Below are positions 4,163-5,250 of a stretch of 5,250 nt of DNA, in pieces; the first letter of the stretch is position 1; the number at the start of each line of letters is the position of its first letter. This DNA comes from Synergistaceae bacterium (GTDB lineage: Bacteria > Synergistota > Synergistia > Synergistales > Aminobacteriaceae): contig JAFVEW010000159.1 of assembly GCA_017475805.1 (NCBI GenBank), forward strand, positions 1 to 5,250. The letters run 5' to 3'. Below the pieces are notes generated by a model. That model was not told the origin of the DNA and did no database searches. It saw nothing but the letters and a program-made list of their open reading frames with translations. The translations under genes were made by a program, and so were the position numbers.

Positions 4163-5250
4163 ATGACTAATACAAATTTATTTTATGATAATTCAGCAGT
4201 AATTTATGCCCGTTTTTCAAGCCATAATCAAAGAGAAGAATCGATTGACGCTCAGATTAGAGCCTGTACAGAGTACGCAAAGGCTAAAGGGCTTAGAATT
4301 GTAGATATTTATTCAGACAGCGCAAAATCAGGCACTAATGTAGACAGAGAAGCGTTCCAAAGAATGATTAAGGACAGTGCAGAACACAAGTTCAAATATT
4401 TGCTTATTCATAAATTGGATAGATTTTCTCGTCAAAAGTACGATGCCGCAATTTATAAGTATCAATTAAAAGTCAATGGCGTAACGATTTTATCTGTAAT
4501 AGAAAATCTTGATAATTCGCCGGAGAGCGTAATGCTTGAAAGCGTAATTGAGGGCATGGCACAATATTACAGCGCAAATCTTGCAAGAGAAGTTATGAAA
4601 GGTATGCGTGAGAGTGCCTATGACTGCAAACATTTAGGCGGTACTCCTCCTCTCGGTTATGACGTTGACCCTGAAACTCATAAATATGTCATCAATGAAG
4701 ACGAGGCAAAAATAATAAAAATAATTTTCGACAAATATGCTCACGATGTAGGCTACAATCAAATTTTAAGCTATTTGAACGGAATGGGCTATCGTACTAA
4801 ACGAGGTAATTTATTCGGCAAAAATAGCCTGTATTCTATACTTCAAAATGAAAAATACGTCGGCAAGTATATTTTTAATAAGAAACTCGAAAAAGGAATT
4901 TCAGGCAGGCGTAATCCTACCTTAAAGCCTAAAGAAGAATGGATTGTTATTGAGGGCGGTGTTCCTGCCATTATTGACCAGCAAACTTTTGATATTGTGC
5001 AGTTCAAAATGAAAAATAATCGCGATAAAGCAGGCATGTATAAAGCACGAGAGATTTATTTATTGTCAGGTTTAATTATTTGCGGTGAGTGCGGTGAAGG
5101 TATGTACGGCAACACTCGACTTTGTGGCCGCAATAAAAGCCGTTATTCTTCTTATCGTTGTTACGGCGGTGCAAATAAACGCGGCTGTAAAAATAAAGAA
5201 ATTCGCCGTGAATACGTCGATAATTACGTGCTTGATGAGCTTTATGAAAA
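4163..5250 (+). CDS. Large serine recombinase (site-specific integrase), C-terminus outside window
   Basis: The 362 readable codons start at an ATG with GGAGG 9 nt upstream; the frame is open to the right edge. The N-terminal resolvase/invertase catalytic domain covers residues 12-150: Y-A-R-F-S at 15-19 with the nucleophile Ser19 and Arg17, Q-I-R-A-C at 31-35, and the active-site arginines in H-K-L-D-R-F-S-R at 83-90. The Recombinase domain follows at about 155-265 (L-G-G-T-P-P-L-G-Y at 158-166, N-E-K-Y-V-G-K-Y at 229-236). A zinc ribbon then begins, with C307 and C310 (C-G-E-C) and C333 and C342 as the likely metal ligands. The family cuts and joins attachment sites through a covalent phosphoserine link, integrating phages and integrative elements. 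The coiled-coil region expected after the zinc ribbon is not in the window. It was probably acquired together with the helicase and regulators as one element. Confidence 0.95.
   Translation, partial: MTNTNLFYDNSAVIYARFSSHNQREESIDAQIRACTEYAKAKGLRIVDIYSDSAKSGTNVDREAFQRMIKDSAEHKFKYLLIHKLDRFSRQKYDAAIYKYQLKVNGVTILSVIENLDNSPESVMLESVIEGMAQYYSANLAREVMKGMRESAYDCKHLGGTPPLGYDVDPETHKYVINEDEAKIIKIIFDKYAHDVGYNQILSYLNGMGYRTKRGNLFGKNSLYSILQNEKYVGKYIFNKKLEKGISGRRNPTLKPKEEWIVIEGGVPAIIDQQTFDIVQFKMKNNRDKAGMYKAREIYLLSGLIICGECGEGMYGNTRLCGRNKSRYSSYRCYGGANKRGCKNKEIRREYVDNYVLDELYE

Noticed and set aside
4843..5037. Minus-strand 64-aa frame inside the recombinase
   Set aside because: It is a shadow of the Recombinase-domain coding sequence.

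Overview
This is an AT-rich window with strong AAAGGAGG-type ribosome binding sites, extended -10 promoters and short intergenic spacers. That fits a low-GC Gram-positive-like (Bacillota or similar) host, but the sequence does not fix the taxon. The gene content is that of an integrated mobile element (prophage remnant, phage satellite or integrative plasmid): an Xre-type repressor, an ArgR-like regulator, a D5/P4-type SF3 replication helicase and a large serine recombinase. No tRNA, rRNA, CRISPR array or insertion sequence is visible.

Layout. Positions 1-506 (minus strand) hold a two-gene operon: a 58-aa protein followed by an ankyrin-repeat protein that runs off the left edge. It diverges from a 156-aa Xre repressor (656-1126, plus). 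The two promoters lie back to back, and both use the same TGATATTAT extended -10. The repressor mRNA appears to be leaderless. A 419-bp convergent intergenic region follows. It holds a perfect 13-bp hairpin and a set of inverted GGGTTAAA/GGGCAAAAT modules around an AT-rich palindrome, and is a candidate replication origin or protein-binding array. Next comes an ArgR-family regulator on the minus strand (1546-2109) with an altered effector-binding loop and an extra C-terminal tail. It diverges from the D5-type helicase (2447-3832, plus), which has a long structured 5' leader and AGAATATT repeats around its promoter. A 65-aa ORF of unknown function starts 2 bp after the helicase stop. A 130-bp gap with a stem-loop leads to a large serine recombinase (4163 onward) cut by the right edge.

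Inferred working. The recombinase would integrate and excise the element, and the helicase would drive replication, perhaps from the 1176-1460 repeat region. The Xre repressor would hold the left divergent promoter pair. The ArgR-like protein, lying next to and divergent from the helicase, would set helicase expression. The most unusual points are the ArgR-like regulator on a mobile element with a non-canonical effector signature, the divergent 58-aa protein that shares a helical segment with the repressor C-terminal region, the repeat array, and the helicase leader with mutually exclusive pairings that include the ribosome binding site.
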